A DNA stretch of 64,000 bases, from NCBI GenBank assembly GCA_008690995.1, contig VRMN01000008.1:62001-126000 (forward strand), given 5' to 3'. This DNA comes from Porphyridium purpureum (lineage: Eukaryota > Rhodophyta > Bangiophyceae > Porphyridiales > Porphyridiaceae). The notes beneath the pieces were generated by a model. The model searched no databases. It was not told the DNA's origin and saw only the letters and a program-made list of their open reading frames with translations. The translations under genes were made by a program, and so were the position numbers. Positions 63,901 to 64,000 of this stretch are shown piece by piece; position 1 is the first letter of the stretch; each line of letters starts with the position of its first letter.

Positions 63901-64000
63901 TTTCAAAGCACGGAAATCCTTCATTCCCCCGCGAAGCGGAACAGGTGGATTCTGATTCTGGACAGACGCCTGCGGGGGCACGCTGACACTTGCCACTCCT
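60913..64000 (-). CDS. GYF-domain protein, GIGYF/Smy2-like, cut by the window end
   Basis: The start lies beyond the window; about 1,028 residues are visible. The GYF domain at about residues 215-260 of the visible part (VWVYLDPREMVQGPFSAGQLMQWLHAGFYTDTLMVK) binds Pro-rich ligands. Long Ser/Gly/Gln-rich disordered stretches flank it, with a poly-Gln/Ser run near 62220-62300 and a charged EIQREEEERERERQAEQRKLEAKQ helix. Close to the end, FKTWCENEMNSLTGSRDTTLVEFLMTCGTQAEVTDYVQEYLG matches the C-terminal domain of GIGYF/PERQ proteins. The tail is Lys-rich. GIGYF proteins link to translation repression and mRNA decay. Confidence 0.85.
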   Translation of the reverse strand, partial: GVASVSVPPQASVQNQNPPVPLRGGMKDFRALKSVDETSNGTSATLEDSSKAASGRSSASHNLDFLPRNTRDLSAFTSGTSAGGISSSTRPVRSNMGSAPDTSPREQSHAQPFSQPSQTSQGLQQRVEDTSSHRAGAGGDVQLAAPQAGSVVSTADYPDPLQGASDYTADQRHAWRVQSPHLENPYLHAQMQQYPQHQDDFFRRRLAEMHQRIVDDPRSVWVYLDPREMVQGPFSAGQLMQWLHAGFYTDTLMVKSVADDNLNVSPEFRELRYAFALVPPPSMNESGSILPPGFVPSSLPAQVPVMPSSDTTRSVASVSAGPISGAVAGGGSAYIDLLSTLRGGGADTASAARGPGALPSFGDPAAALMALDPAIAHASVHHRPANPNLNQAVAASAYGGGSEFLMGALGRMDGIKPESSQSQAQVQSNWEAAKPIGIFERLAQGTGINDGTGGGDSVRRTEREDHHPGLGAPIEEQPHGEKQKRTNAVERQRDTSVSTIPGGLRDLTPFAMEMDPSTLGGDSGGVGNPNVNYPDRPAVALDVALEDDWSIARHPKPKNNKASSQQHEQQRKSQQQQQQQPQQSQQSQQRMKPVAGSNSGAAPAERVSQEEQQKGGSTAERPKPRVAPTAPWAGDGQLDHRSFLEIQREEEERERERQAEQRKLEAKQRAMQAQQVAQGSSGTGSSSASPWGSGPAVISAKQGLSLLEIQEEERKKGSQSSSGNHHAPQRGGAESMSARLKSVPPPDQHSSLGGGGAWAVPGGQQPVSVVSLADQIRAEEETKRRLAAARGTPVGGAGGSSGGGWAAVVGAKGLGSGPSVSGKADTSSTSTSALNAASKSVGLSGRSTSAQPSHPLPGAATDWSADSSSTATASAAQASSNVAASASKGSGTGGSGSAFGTQLSPEFKTWCENEMNSLTGSRDTTLVEFLMTCGTQAEVTDYVQEYLGASDRTRKFALELFQRMGFEKSWNPRLLPAKPTEPTGLAAPVTLPTAASSTSAPPPAAAAASSQGDGWTVNKRKTKKKGGK
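62230..62300 (-). repeat. CAG/CTG-rich poly-Gln tract in the GYF-domain gene
   Basis: Runs of CTG (minus-strand CAG) around 62230-62300 code Gln-rich sequence (QQQQQQPQQSQQSQQ) in the GYF protein. Confidence 0.75.

Overview
The window is nuclear DNA from a phycobilin-containing eukaryotic alga, most likely a unicellular red alga of the Porphyridium type. It pairs ordinary eukaryotic genes (cytosolic uS4, ESCRT-III CHMP1, cohesin SCC3/STAG, EMC4, DEAD-box helicase) with nuclear genes for plastid proteins. These include phycoerythrobilin:ferredoxin oxidoreductase (PebB), geranylgeranyl reductase (ChlP), a homogentisate phytyltransferase-like UbiA enzyme and a Tab2-like psaB translation factor. 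PebB argues against a green alga or plant. Most genes are single open frames. I see five introns in 31 genes: one each in the helicase, an SLC25 carrier and (predicted) NSUN2, and two in mitochondrial uL11. All have GT..AG ends. The species assignment is inference.

Layout. 0-5.5 kb: sterol reductase DHCR24, an NAD(P)-binding protein (reverse), cytosolic uS4. 5.6-16.9 kb: LENG8/THP3-like SAC3 protein, split DEAD-box helicase, HGH1, 3-hydroxyacyl-CoA dehydrogenase, 2OG-Fe(II) oxygenase and WRAP53-like WD40 protein, very tightly packed. 16.9-25.4 kb: RPAP1-like protein, a possible PINIT-like protein, AK6, NSUN2. 25.7-30.4 kb: ChlP and the phytyltransferase head to head, then EMC4. 32-37.8 kb: protein kinase with a large insert, CHMP1, NAD/folate/pyrimidine-type carrier. 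37.9-42.5 kb: Tab2 and PebB head to head, three-exon uL11m, ITPK. 42.5-49 kb: a gene-poor 2.2 kb stretch, an orphan secreted protein and an orphan coiled-coil protein. 49-64 kb: second SLC25 carrier, PDX1, SCC3 cohesin, SPATA20-like protein and a GYF-domain protein cut by the window end.

No tRNA, rRNA, CRISPR array, transposon or virus-like element was recognised. Two non-coding signals stand out. First, intergenic regions repeatedly carry clusters of a GTAC-centred element, best consensus GRGGTACAGTGTR, with GTAC cores often spaced 9-13 bp, about one helical turn. Clusters lie near DHCR24, uS4, ChlP/phytyltransferase, the carrier, Tab2/PebB, ITPK/orphan secreted gene and the second carrier. 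Second, a different group of promoters has a clear TATAAAAG box (helicase, EMC4, secreted protein, SCC3). The SCC3 promoter also carries a perfect E2F-like palindrome beside a strong hairpin. I know of no description of the GTAC array and regard it as the best candidate for something new here.
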